This document shows positions 1-11,699 of a DNA stretch of 64,000 nt, one piece after another. Position 1 is the first letter of the stretch. Each line of letters opens with the position of its first letter. The notes below the pieces were generated by a model, which searched no databases, was not told the origin of the DNA, and was given only the letters and a program-made list of their open reading frames with translations. The position numbers and the translations under genes were made by a program. The DNA comes from Coptis chinensis (taxonomy: Eukaryota; Streptophyta; Magnoliopsida; Ranunculales; Ranunculaceae): NCBI GenBank assembly GCA_015680905.1, contig CM027378.1, positions 36,987,001 to 37,051,000 on the forward strand, in the 5' to 3' direction.

Positions 1-686
1 AGAGTTGTTGCATCCCTAGTGAAAAAGTATGGAGTTACACACAAAGTAGCAACTCCTTATCATCTACAAACTAGCGGACAAGTAGAAGTTTCAAATAGGA
101 AAATCAAAAAGATTTTAGAAACAACTGTAAACCCTGATAGGAAAGACTGGTCGAAGCGTCTATCGGATGCCTTATGGGCGTATAGAACTGCTTTCAAAAC
201 TCTTATAGGTATGTCTCCCTTTAGACTTGTATTTGGGAAACCATGTCATTTGCCCGTTGAATTAGAGCACCGTGCTCTGTGGGCTATAAAAAGCCTTAAC
301 TTCAATATTGATGAGGCAGGTGTTAAACGCAAATTGCAATTGAATGAGCTTGAAGAAATCCATAGCGATTCTTATGATCTCGCGAAGGATTATAAAGCTA
401 ACATGAAACGTGTTCATGATAAGCAAATCTTGCGCAAAGAGTTTGTGGTCGGTCAAAAGGTCTTGCTTTACAACTCCCGCCTACATATTTTCCTGTGGAA
501 ACTAAAACCCGCGTTGGTCCGGTCCTTTTCTCGTTATGAAGTCACCCCTTACGGGCAATCACCTTGGTAAATCCCAATGACAACAGTACCTTTCAAGTTA
601 ATGGTCAACGGTTAAAACATTTTCACGAACTTCTATCCCCTGATGTAGAGGAAGTCCTTTTACATGACCCTGTCTATGAGGATTGA
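1..686 (+). pseudogene. Integrase C-terminal part of Athila-like pol
   Basis: The translation contains the end of the integrase core ([20 protein letters not shown], then [18 protein letters not shown] and [19 protein letters not shown]) and the downstream C-terminal region with NELEEI and [20 protein letters not shown]. Integrase inserts the cDNA copy into host DNA. The N-terminal zinc finger and the first catalytic aspartates are outside the window. The reading frame is not continuous to its natural end near 686; treated as a fossil with a small number of breaks. Confidence 0.85.
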
Positions 687-3595
687 CCTTTGCCATTGGT
701 GTACTTCCTTTCACTTCCATATAGTGGTAAGTGCACCATTCAGGTAACCGGGCCCTCCCTAGGGAGTGTGTGGCTGTAAGTACTAGAACCTAAGTCCACG
801 GTTAACATAATTCACGTTTTCCACTTTTGCATGTTTTCTCGGTTTTGGAGTCATGTTCCTCTATGGGGTGAATTATGTATTTATTGTTTTTCGTTTTTCT
901 TATAATAAACTAATAAAAACAAAATAATAAAAAATTCTTAATAATAGAAATAGCAATCCAACAAGTCTTGGGGAATCTGACTTTAAACGACCCACGTTAG
1001 AACAAATTTTGTGTTTAAAAATTTGTTTGGGGGTGGGCAATCGGTCTTCCCATCTGGATTGCCCGAACTTTCCATTTGTGTTGCTTAGGCCCATTACTTG
1101 TAGTTCAATAGGGTTGACGTTATCTTAAACTTAGATTTCCTTCGTTCGCATAACTTACGTCACACTCGCACTTCGAGGCGTTTTCCACCTTCTTATATGT
1201 CACCCATGGTTGGAATTGAGTGTTTTATGGATCATTGAATTGGAAATTCTCTACTGATCATTTCCATAACTCATTCGCCAAAATCGGACCAGTAACGAAG
1301 CGCCAAATTGAATTTGAAAATTTGAAAAATCGAAAACTCGGAATTCAAATTGGGCTTGGGCCCAAACCGCACGCATGACTGTGCGTCTCCTTCCTTCCCA
1401 AAAACGCACAGTTCTTTTCTTTTCAATCCCACCGGTTACCAAGGTTTAAAACAAACCTTAAACAACAAAATAAAATAAAAAATAAAAAAAAAAAAGAGAG
1501 AAAAGGAAACCTAACTACACCCACGCCAAGAAAATCAAATCCAACTAAAATCTTCTCCAAACTATTACCACCACCACCCCAACTTTGAAAACAACCACCA
1601 ATTCAAGTAACCACCGCCACCACCATTGTTTTTAGTTGTTTTTCTTCAAACTCGCCTCCCCCACAGTCTACAAAACCATTATTTGTCTCAGAAACTTCAA
1701 TGTCGCTACGAAGAAGAATTTTGCCGGAGCATGCGTTTGCTTCCGACAGCTTCGTGCCATTTTACGACGCGGAGATGATTAGGAGGGATTGGAACGGACT
1801 GTGGTACTCGACTGAGGAGTTCTATCACTATGATTTGGTAGAACAGTTTTATAAGAAGCGAGAATTGGATGGGGATAGGATTTTCATAAAGGTAGCAGGA
1901 ACGAGGAGGGAAGTAACGAGGTTGGTTGTTGGTTGAACTGTTAGGAATTACGCTTTGAAAGCAACCTAGTAGCGACAATTCAGGAATCCCGATATCTTTG
2001 GAGTTCTGCTTTGATAAAGGATATTGTCGTGGTGGGGTGAATACAATCCGACATCTCATTCGTCCGCCCAATGACCTCGAGAACCAATCAACCGGGTCAG
2101 AAGCTCGGTGGATTGGTAGGAACGCCCCTCGGGGAAAGACAAAGTCGATATCGGCCCGCAATGTCCGCAATGACGAGACGTTCTCTCGGATTTTGCAAAC
2201 AAATAAGTATAATTTCTGCATCCTCGATTTAAATGTTTAATGTGATTAGAGGAGTGGGAAAGAGCTTGGTGCCTCTTCCCCGTATTGATCACTAAGATCA
2301 TGCTCTCCTTTAGAGCTGCGCGCAAAATCTGCTCCTATTAAGATCAAATTGCATTCTAATGCAAGTATCTATGTGGATTGCATCCAAGAGACGTGGCCGT
2401 TGTCTGAAGGAAAGGTGGTTGAGTCGGAGGATGAAAGGGAGGATATGACATGTCTGGATGACGATGCATTAAATACTTGTAGTTCTAATTTAGAACGCAT
2501 GCAAGTGTTGCAAACCGGCTTGCGCAAGCGTTTATGGTATTTGTGAAGATATCGAGAGATAGACGATTGTAGTTCGAAATAAGCAAAACGAACCTTCGAG
2601 ACGAGACTTGAAATGCTCGAAAGGGTTCGTGGGGCGATATCTTGTCTAACATGGAGACTATCCACCAAAGATCAACAAGCCCAAGATGCGTAACTCGGGA
2701 TCGGGTGAGATGGAAGCACGGGGCTTGTTCGAATAGAGATGCTACGACGCATGCCACCCGTGGAGGACTCGTTTCAGCCGAGTCCGCAGCATGCATGAGC
2801 GTCGTCGCCGGGCGACGATGGTTCAAGCCATTCTCCATCCGGGGCCATTCTCCATCCGGGGCCAATCTCCATCTCGGGGTCCATCTTCATCACATAACTA
2901 GGTGTTCACAATCAGTTTGTGTTCGCTGTTATTTCATGATTTTGTTTTATTAGTTGGATTTTAACTCAGTTGTTAAATTTAAATATTAAGGTGTTTGTTT
3001 TATGTTGTTTGGTTTTAAATTTAAGTTTTAATATAATTCGTTATATGATCATCTGCTGTAAAGTTGTCTTGGAGGAAAGGTTGAGAATTTGGCCGATATC
3101 GGCATATCTATGAATTGTGTGGTGGTAGCATGAAATGTAGGGGAGTTTAGAAGTTACTATTCTAAATCCATTATGAAAGATACCAGAATTTTTAGAAAAT
3201 CACGAAAATGGTTTGTTTTCGTTTTCGGGTTTGGAATTTTTCTATTTCCGGAAATTGCCTTAAAACAATTTGGGAACTTGACGATTCGTTTTGGAAGCTC
3301 ATAACCTATTTAAACTCCCTTCATTCTACACTAACAAACCACACTACACCCCAACATCATCCCGCACCTTTCACTCCAAGCTTTTCCTTCTTTTTCCTCT
3401 AAACTCCAATTTCAAGCACTTACGAGCGCGCCTGCGCCTCGTCAAAGCGCGCCTGCGCCCTGTCACTTTCACAAAGTTTAGTCAGAGCGCGACCCGCGCC
3501 CTCTTTGAGCGCGACCCGCGCCCAAACTCTGTAATTCTAAAAACCCACGAGCGCGACCAGCGCTTCAAAGCGAAGCGCCACCGCGCCCGCCATCT
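687..3595 (+). other. Athila post-pol spacer
   Basis: Between the pol end and the next ORF lies about 2.9 kb with no recognised domain. A short ORF at 1700-1936 (starting MSLRRRILPEHAFASDSFVP) follows an A-rich, CCACC-rich leader at about 1470-1690 and may be a remnant of the extra or envelope-like ORF that Athila elements carry after pol. Other open stretches at 1998-2240 and 2349-2546 have no family signature. A duplicated CATTCTCCATCCGGGGC motif lies near 2832-2865. The functional meaning of these pieces is inference only. Confidence 0.45.
3423..3595 (+). repeat. GC-rich short tandem motif inside Athila spacer
   Basis: About six to seven copies of a motif close to GAGCGCGACCCGCGCC occur within roughly 170 bp, in sequence that is otherwise AT-rich. 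The copies are irregularly spaced and interrupted by AT-rich fillers. They sit just upstream of the ORF at 3596. The role is unknown. Confidence 0.75.
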
Positions 3596-3961
3596 GTGAA
3601 CACGAAGTTCCAATTTTTGGGGTCATTCGGGATTTTTGGAACTGTTCAAGGAGTCGTTGAGATGACATCTCCTATAGTTATACCTGAACAGTCTTTCGAA
3701 GACGTGTTGGGAACCGAGACCTATGGACATTGGTTCCGACATAGGATCCTGCAGTTAGGATGGCGTCATCTACTGGTAAGTGATGACGATTCATATTCAC
3801 CACAGCTTACTGCTTATTTCTACGACCACGTTAAATTCTATTTTAATCAAGATGGAGAACAAGAATTCTCCATCGTAGTCGATGACACGACACATAAATT
3901 CAATAAAAATGTGGTCGCTTTAGTTTCAGGATTACCAATACCTGACCCTGTTCACACATGA
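3596..3961 (+). pseudogene. Extra ORF of the Athila element (env-position ORF, remnant)
   Basis: A 121-codon open stretch contains VLGTETYGHWFRHRILQLGW and FVVD-like segments but no signal peptide or transmembrane segment that I can see. Its place after pol and before the 3' LTR is where Athila elements carry their envelope-position ORF. I do not recognise a specific domain. It is a fossil fragment, and homologous-looking sequence may continue in pieces to about 4590. Confidence 0.4.
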
Positions 3962-6394
3962 GCATATATGACCGATAATGCATATCTTTATGATTATACA
4001 TATTTCCATGAGTATTATGGGGGAGGGATATTTCGAGTAATGGACCAGGGGTGATATAGCATTGCCCTTGGTAGCCTTTCCCTAAACGTAGGCACCACCA
4101 TGTTATTCATCCTGATGAATATTTTGGGGGAATGGCGGTTCATTTCGCAAAACAAGATGCTGGTGACATTTTCCTCGCTTTAGCTGAGGGACGTCGCTGA
4201 TATGACATTCCCTGAGTTTTAGTCGCTAGTCTTAAGAAAGCCCAAACCATGAGGCGTAAGTATCTTCTTATGCCTGTGTTGGTAAGCCGCATTTGCATCA
4301 TCGTAGTTGTTTACCGTGATTCGTGCACAATTCATAGATTGGAAAAGGGTTGAAGTCATGAGACCCACCAATGGGGGTGGTTCGCTCATTGCGAATAATG
4401 ACTTGGCCGGGATGGCAGGTGCAGCCTCAATTGGTGCGCCCGTACATCCCATCGGACATAATAACACTTAACAAGTTAACATTAGTAGATGATAAATGGC
4501 GGCAAGCTTGGCAAGTTATAATGGATGGCGAATCGAAGGAACCTCATCTCTTTTTAATGAGGAGGAGGATGCTTAAAAGCGGGAGATAAGGTAAGTTTTA
4601 GTTTTGTTATTGTCTGCTTATGTCCCAAGCAATTTAATTCTGTTAACCCATAATGGGTGGAACTCTTATAGAGTTGCGTCAGTATTTTTATTTCCTATAT
4701 TAGTATGTTCTAACCTTGTTTTGCAGATGTCCCAATTTCACGCGCGTTTCCATGGTATTTTTCTACCCTCTTTATTTAAATGCTTTGAGGACAAAGCATG
4801 CTTCTTTGTTTGGGGAGGGGGCATAAAACACGTGTAATTAAGGCATCTGTTAGGATATAGAAATGTATAATATGCATTTGTTTTCAAGTTAAAAATTTTC
4901 AAAAATATAAATAAATAAGTTTATGCTATACACTTAGGAATATTGGTATTGTTTTCTTTCTCTATGCTCTTAAAAATCTAGAAGTCTCACGTAGCTTTTG
5001 CATCAGAATAATTGTTAGAAACTTAGGTTAATATGTAGGTAATAATCTTTGCATCTATCTATAAATATATTACATGAGTATCTATGATTGTTAGCAGTAA
5101 GTTTATAAAAGCTAGGCTAGAGTACTTATTCTACAAATCCTGTGAGAATATAGCCTAAAGCCTTATATGAGCGAAATATTTGAGAAATGACACAAGGGAG
5201 AAGTAAAATCTGGATAGAGAAATCATACGTCCACTTGCTTGATCACTATGCCATATCCTAAGCAAGAATTTAGGCCCTCTTTGGATCGATATAGCCAGAA
5301 ATTCAAACCTATGAATTATTTTCCGCTTAGTAAGCCCCTCGAGCCTTTCTTTAGCCTTTCATAACCCACAAATCCTTTACCCTGTTACAAAAACAAAACA
5401 AAATAAAAAAAATAAAAAATAAAATCAACCTACCTAATCTAGAATAAGTATGAGAATAGAATGAGGAAGAAAGAAGAAGAGAAAAACCGGTGTAAACAAA
5501 AGTTAGTTAATTGCTTCAGAAAATAAAGAAAAGAAGTTTCCATCCAAAGAAAAGAAAAAGAAAAATAGAAATAAAATAAAAACTCCGAAAAAATAGAATA
5601 AAAGGAGTTAAAAGCCAAAGAAAAAGAAAAAAATATGGCTAAGGATGGAAACAAAGTGTAGAAGCAAAAGTAAATAACAAGGTTTTCTCTAAGTTACATA
5701 ATATGAAGACTCTACTATCTCAGACTTGTCCTTTTGAATATCCATTTCCTTCATTCTTAAACCATCTCCTAATCCCCGCAACACCTAATAAAGACCTCTA
5801 GCTCAATTAGGAATATGTTAGTGTGATAGTAAGTGGCAGATGTGTTTGATCGACTCCGGCTTCCTTATTGTCATTGAGATTGTAAGGTAAAGTGTGCCCA
5901 CTGCACAACTGGAGTAGCGAAACTTGAGCGGAAAAATCAGAGTGGTTTTCGTCTTGACATTTATGTGAGGACCTACTTAAGGACGCTATTCCGAGTTTTC
6001 AAAAACGAACCTGCTAGGCATTTCATAGTATTACTCATAGTATTTATATTTGTATCATAGATGATTGATTATTATGCATATATTATCTTAGGTTTTTGAC
6101 TTGGTTATTCTTATTCATTTGCTAGTGAGATGTATAGATAGTTGGGACATGAATGAGGAAACAATAATTTTATTTCTTAGTCGATTTTGTAGTATAGTTG
6201 AAGTTTGTGAGTACCTTCACTAGAAAAAACTCTCACGAGGTTATAACTCGGTCCACTAGGGAATTCCTAGTGGTTTAAGGCCTTGTTGTATATGGTCAAT
6301 GCAATGTCGACTCAGTAAACGAGAGTAGTTAGAACTCCATTTTTGGTCACTTATTCTAATTTCTCATCTTTGCTTTAGGACAAACAAAATGCTA
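3962..6394 (+). other. Athila 3' untranslated spacer
   Basis: This stretch holds no recognisable gene. The segment around 4785-4830 (GAGGACAAAGCATGCTTCTTT followed by a G-rich run) resembles the G-rich stretches common before the 3' end of Athila-type elements. 5390-5700 is purine-rich (AAAGAAGAAGAG-like) and AT-rich. Nothing points to host coding sequence. Confidence 0.5.
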
Positions 6395-6407
6395 TTTGGG
6401 GGTGGTT
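6395..6407 (+). other. Polypurine tract of the Athila element
   Basis: TTTGGGGGTGGTT lies directly before the LTR start TGATAAGAG. A G-rich tract abutting the 3' LTR primes plus-strand synthesis in LTR retrotransposons. The position fixes the LTR start at 6408. Confidence 0.75.
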
Positions 6408-7880
6408 TGATAAGAGCCCAAAACTGTAGTTTTAACCCCCAGAATCATACTTTTAGACCCAATTATGTGAGTAATAATTAAGAGTTAACACTGATTACGT
6501 GTTTTTATGCATTTCAGGTTTCAAAGTCCATTATGTGCAGAAATGTGCCACTTTAGCGAGATAAAGGAGCAAAGGTCGGTTACTAAGGAGTTCCGTGATT
6601 AAAGGCCAAGATTCAAGAAGACAAAGTCTTTCTAAAGCCCGGTCAAAAGCTGAAAAGTCGACGCGGGCAGAAATAGCACATAAGTCAGCAGAACTTCCGA
6701 AGGCCGTATCTTTGGACTCAGACCTCGGAATGGGGCCTACCTTATATCAAAATGACCGGCTCGGAAAGAGCTTTCCAATGGTCTAAGCCTTGATCCAATC
6801 AGAGGAGCATAAGTGGACGAAAAGTCTGTTGAAGCCAACTGCAGCTGAAGAGGCCTTTTTGGAATGAAAGAATTGGGTTTTGGGCCTGATTCTCTGGCCC
6901 AAAACATGGCTCCAAGCCCATGCACGATTTTTTGGATCTAAAAGTATAAAAACCAAAGCTTAACTCTTTGTTAATGGTAGCTAGTTAGACCTAAAAAATA
7001 TATATAATTCTAGATCTAGTTTTCAGTAGAGTAATTAAGTTTAAGTTCCAATTTCAATTCTTGTTTTAGATTAAGTCTTGAATCATTGTTCTTGATTGAT
7101 TAGATAAATAAAATAGTTATTTTTATCAATTTCAATTTTTGTCATATCAATTTATAGATCTAATTTTAATTCTTGTTGATTATCATTTCGTAGTTTAAGT
7201 AGATTGAAACATTGTTAGTTAAATTAGTTAAGTTAGAATTTTAATATGATGTGTAGTTATAATTCAATGGGAAATGATGGGTTGATGACTCAAGGCTAAA
7301 ACCTCCATTAGAGGGGTTGATGAAGCTTTGATGAAAACTTAGTGGTATAGTGTAGAAGCATTGTAGAATCTATTCCACTCTAGAAGGTCGTGATTCGCCA
7401 TGAGAATGGGTGGACGACCTCACATGCTAGTTAGTATTTGGTAGAAATGTCATGGACACTAGGGATTAGAACTCGAAATTCTTGCCGTAAGAACGTGAGA
7501 ATTGAGATACAAGAATCTATGCTAGGTTATTAAGTTGGATTCGAGGTGGATTTAATTCCCCTATAATCCTTTATCTAGATTCAAAAACAATCATATTTCC
7601 ATAGCATTCGTAGTTTAAATTCAACATAATCAATTTCATATTGTATCGTAGTATAACACCCTTCGTAAAGCTCTCATTAGACTTAAAAATGATTAATTAG
7701 ACTAGAAAATATTCCATGCTAGAGAACTAGGAGTGGAACGAATTTGTTACTTCACTCTATTTCGATAGAATTGAGAGTAGAAACTTTGATAAATATAGAC
7801 ACGTAAATAGTTTTAGTTTACTTACGTTTTGAGTTCATCGTTCATTTCATAGGTAAACTATTCATTTTTAACGTTTATCA
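6408..7880 (+). repeat. 3' LTR of Athila-like element (1,473 bp)
   Basis: It starts TGATAAGAGCCC and ends ACGTTTATCA, a 6-bp terminal inverted repeat TGATAA/TTATCA. A polypurine tract abuts the start, and clearly different coding sequence of the Tat antisense ORF begins at 7881. A TATA-like GTATAAAAACC at about 6944-6954 may be the LTR promoter. The length is typical for Athila. The partner LTR is outside the window. Confidence 0.85.
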
Positions 7881-8827
7881 GCTACCGATGAGCTGATCTG
7901 GGCAAAAGAGGTTGCTGAGAAGAGAACTGAGGAGCTGCAAATCCAGGTTAACCAGCTCTTGGCGAAAGGGAAGAAATCTGATGCTGGCTTCAAGAATATG
8001 AGAGACACTATCTCCAACCTCCGGAGCTCTCTAGAAAAAGCCCAAAAAGGGGTTGCTGATGCTGCCACTTGGAAAGTGAAGTTCTTGGAACTGCGCTCCC
8101 ATTTCACCACCCTACAAGCAAAACATGACCAGGTCCAAGGGAAACTTCACTATAGGAACACCTAGATGAGAACCCTTGGCCAAGCCATTGCCCATGCAAA
8201 TGAGGTCATGTCGGGCTATGAGAGGGCTCTAAAAGAAAAACATCTTCGCTCTGATAAGAAAGTTGGTGACCTCTTGGCGGAGACATCTGAGTTATATTCC
8301 CAAGTGGTGAAGGAGGTGAAGAAGAGGTCAGCTGAAAATGACATTTGCTTTGATCTGAGGGTGCTTGATGTTTCTGAAAAGTCCTTTAATGCAGCGATAA
8401 ACTAGTTAAGTTTGAGGAGGCTATTGAGGCTACTGGGTATGTTTCTCAGTTAGATGACCTGGGGCACGTGACCAACCCTTTCGTCTTGTTTCTTAATCTA
8501 GACACCAGTATCTCAGCTATCCAGGATTAACTTATGCATGATGCCTCCTTATCTTCTGAAGAAGACACCGATAATGACATGCCTCCTGTTCAGCTTCCTT
8601 TTTTGCCAGTTCCAGCTTCAGGTCAGTGCTCTATTCAGCCTTCAACCATTCTACCTAATCTAACCACACAGTCTGTTCTTGAGAGTGAAAAAAGAGTTCT
8701 TGATGATGGTGCAGTAACAAGCACTGATGGTGAACCAAAGTTTGATTCTACCCCTAACTTCATAAGCCTTTCAGTTGATGATTCACATAAACAATTATTT
8801 TTAAACAATTATTCTATGAGTCTGTAA
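7881..8827 (+). pseudogene. Antisense extra ORF of the Tat element (coiled-coil C-terminal part)
   Basis: The plus-strand translation from 7881 is rich in heptad-like charged sequence: EVAEKRTEELQIQVNQLLAK, NLRSSLEKAQKGVADAATWK, later EKHLRSDKKVGDLLAETSEL, then an acidic, Ser/Pro-rich tail (SLSSEEDTDNDMPP). It lies downstream of integrase and in the opposite sense to gag-pol. Tat-lineage elements are known to carry such antisense additional ORFs, some with the Transposase_28 domain followed by a coiled coil. The N-terminal part lies left of the Athila insertion, outside the window. It is a fossil with several breaks. Confidence 0.65.
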
Positions 8828-8830
8828 TAT

Positions 8831-8942
8831 TGAGTTATGTAGCTCACATACTATTTACTTACTGAGCTCTACAACTCTTCTAGTTTATGCATGCATACTA
8901 CTTACTTACTGAACTCTACAGCTCTTCTAGTTTATGCATACA
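8831..8942. repeat. Two-copy tandem repeat, about 55 bp
   Basis: Two adjacent copies share ACTTACTGA, then GCTCTAC or ACTCTACA, then CTCTTCTAGTTTATGCAT. The repeat lies directly after the end of the antisense ORF in the Tat element's spacer. Confidence 0.8.
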
Positions 8943-9714
8943 TTTAAAGCATTTTATATTATATGACATGTACTACTATGCATACTCTACCCCTGATGCC
9001 CCCAAAGTTCATTTGGAACAACAATAGGTGACCCTAGCATGCTAAACAGATTAAAATGAGGCATAACCAAAATTTGATCAGGATACTATGGAAGCCATTC
9101 AAGTTAACTATAACTGAGACTTCGATCACAATAGAGACATATGTCTTTGCGAAAGTAACTTGGTGCCATAAGCACGACACTGTGTTTAATAACGATAGAT
9201 CCTATTTATTTAAAAAAATGAATAGGTTATTGTCAGAACAGCAGTGGGGGAGTCTTCCTCAGCGCTATCATGCTAATATAATTCCAGGTCAATGATTGCG
9301 TGCTAGGATCTGAATCCAACCCAGATCTTCCCAGCAACCCTTAAGTTTGATGTTTTTAGAGCTCTAGGAACTGGTATACAGTTCAGGCTATCAAGAACAC
9401 TATCTCTTGTTCTAAGTCAAATTGGCGTACAGTTTACTGAACAGTTACTGTGGTCTGATTCCCTAAAGGCTTAACCAATTGAGGATAATCACAGTTTGAA
9501 AGAACTATCGCATAGTTCAAGCTGCATGGGAATGAGAAAAGATCTGGCATATAGTTCAACTTTCCCATACTCAGTATCACTGGTTCTAAAGCAAATTGGC
9601 ATACAATATTCTTGAACAGATAATGAGAAGATAATTCTCTAAAGGCTTAGTCCATTGTGGATCATAAATAAAGAACTGATGCAAGGAATAAATTTGATGG
9701 CAATGTGGAGAACT
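8943..9714. other. Tat spacer with a duplicated block of about 170 bp
   Basis: A block at about 9372-9485 recurs at about 9547-9660. Both copies contain TTCTAA(G/A)(G/T)CAAATTGGC followed by ACA(G/A)T, a TGAACAG segment, and TCTCTAAAGGCTTA or TCCCTAAAGGCTTA, followed by a GAGGAT or GTGGAT end. No coding potential is visible. The zone lies between integrase and the antisense ORF and probably holds the 3' transcript regions of both. Confidence 0.6.
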
Positions 9715-10719
9715 TTATTGATGACTTGGAGAGGAATGAATAATGCATAAAGAAGCATAGAATAACAATTTATTGATAGTATTTGCGAAGGTGTTGTGCA
9801 TTCCATGGTTTGACAAGAACGTCCATTCAACAGTGTGTAGGTAGTAAAAACCAGTTCGACCAACCATGTCGACGATGTACAGTCCTTCCCAGTTGGGCCC
9901 AAGCTTGCCGTTGGGCTCTGGGATCTCGAGTAGAACCAAATCTCTAGATTTGAAAGATCAAATCTGGACTCTCTTGTCGTATGATCTCTTCAGAATTTGC
10001 TGGTAAGCAGCTAAGCGAAGTGCGGCACCTTCTCGCTTTTCATCTAGGAGATCTATTTCTCTACATAACAACTCCTCGTTATCTAGAGTGTGCACAATGT
10101 CTGACTTCTGAGTGGGAGCTACCAGTTCAGGAGGTATGACAACCTCAGTTTCGTATGTTAGTGAGAATGAGGACTCACCAGTTGATCGTCTGGGTGTAAT
10201 TCGGTATGCCCATAGGACCTTAGGTAGTTCTTCGACCCATAATCCTTTTGGGTCATCTAATTTACGTTTCATGTTATCCAAAATGACCCTATTAGAGGCT
10301 TCAACCTGTTCATTACCTTGTGGATACCTTGGAGTTGAGAACATATGGGTAATGTGAAACTCCGCACAGAGTTTAGCGACCATTCCTCCAGCGATCTATT
10401 GCCTATTATCTGAGATGATAACCTTGGGTATGCCAAACCTGCAGACAATGTTGTTCCAAATAAACTTTATGACATCTTATTCTTGAATGAAGACAAGGGG
10501 AACTGCTTCTATCTACTTGGTGAAGTAATCTGTTGCGACTAGTAAGAATCTGACATTTCCGAGAGCAGGTGGTAGAGGTCCTACAATGTCAGTTCCCCAC
10601 TGTGCAAATGGCCATGGGCTGACCAATGGGTGCAGCTCTGTTGCTAGAGCATGGGTAAGGGGCACATATCTTTGACACTTTTCACATTTATGGGCAAAAA
10701 CCTGTGCATCCTTTTGCAT
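9715..10719 (-). pseudogene. Integrase and C-terminal region of Tat pol
   Basis: Minus-strand pieces show the integrase zinc-binding end (CEKCQRYVPLTHALATELHP), the core start (PWPFAQWGTDIVGPLPPA), then FSTPRYPQGNEQVEASNRVI, ELPKVLWAYRITPRRSTGES and TYETEVVIPPELVAPT. The C-terminal beta-barrel-like part (LGPNWEGLYIVDMVGRTGFY) follows. The integrase inserts element cDNA. The copy is a broken fossil. Confidence 0.88.
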
Positions 10720-11249
10720 GTAAGGCCATAAGTATCCTTGCCTTAGAATCTTGAGAGCTAGTGTTCTGCCCCCAGCATTTTTGCCACAAATTCCTTCATG
10801 AACCTCTCATATAACCTGTTCAGCGAGGTCTAGGGGAGAGACATATGAGATGAGGTCCCAAAAAGAACTTCTTGTACAGATCATCTTTAAGGAGGGTGAA
10901 TCTGTGTATTTTTGCAAGCAGACGCCTGGCTATATTCTTATCCTCAGGGAGTGTCCCGTATTTGAGGTAGGACTTATATGGATCCATCCAGTTTAGAGTA
11001 GTGGCTGGAATAACACAAACTATTGTAATTATGAGTGATTGGATGCTGGATTTCTCTTGGAACTCTATAGGGATGGAGTGAGACTCGTTGTTGCCCAACA
11101 TCGAGGCAACATACGCCAAAGCATCTGCATGCCGATTTTCAGATCGAGGTAACTAATAAAACTGAATGTTCTCAAACTTGCCCTAAAGACCCCTCACCAG
11201 TTCCAGATATTTGGCCATTCATTCGTCCCTGGCCTCATATCCTCCATCA

Positions 11250-11464
11250 ACTTAGAACACAACCAGCTGTGAGTCACTAAAAACTATGAGGTGTGTTAGG
11301 CCTAAGTCGAGAGCCATTGTGAGGCCAGCAAGTGTCACCTCATACTCTGCCTCATTGTTAGAGGCGTTCCAACCTAATCGGATGGACTTCTCCAGTCGCA
11401 TGTTGTCAGGAGTAACTAACACAGCTCCCACTCCGGCGCCTCTGTCATTTGAAGATCCATCCAC
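11250..11464 (-). pseudogene. Second (additional) RNase H domain of Tat pol
   Basis: MDGSSNDRGAGVGAVLVTPD, then NNEAEYEVTLAGLTMALDLG and VFSDSQLVV give the D, E and D positions of an RNase H fold. A second RNase H between the ordinary RT-linked RNase H and the integrase is a hallmark of the Tat lineage. 10820-11119 is the linker to integrase (ARRLLAKIHRFTLLKDDLYK). Confidence 0.85.
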
Positions 11465-11699
11465 AAACAGTCGCTACTCTGAGCTCGACTCCCATGGGTC
11501 TGGTCGGGTATTTGGAGATTCAGGCAGGATGCCATCATCTGAACTGGGGGTGGTTGAGTCGTACCCAGTGTAGGTCATTGGGAAATCTCCCAAGAATTCT
11601 GCTAGTGTCGAGATTCATGGGACGTAGATAATGTCATATTCTGATAGTTGCACGGATCATTTAGCTAACCTTCCTGACTTGTTTGGCCTTTCCATAACT

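Larger units (their letters stand above)
1..7880 (+). mobile_element. Athila-like Ty3/gypsy LTR retrotransposon, 3' part
   Basis: The order integrase end, long non-pol spacer with extra ORFs, polypurine tract and 3' LTR is that of the Athila branch of plant Ty3/gypsy elements. The integrase tail carries the lineage-typical segment [15 protein letters not shown] followed by QLNELEEI. The element ends at 7880 in the LTR terminus TTATCA, which mirrors the LTR start TGATAA at 6408. The 5' LTR, gag and most of pol lie left of the window. The copy is a fossil: the visible coding parts are broken in several places. Its age cannot be judged because only one LTR is present. It is inserted in the antisense ORF of a Tat element that resumes at 7881; GCTAC at 7881-7885 would be the right copy of a 5-bp target duplication. 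Confidence 0.85.

Noticed and set aside
1706-2221. 171-codon minus-strand ORF in the Athila spacer
   Set aside because: No domain; it overlaps the plus-strand ORF remnant and reads as a chance frame.
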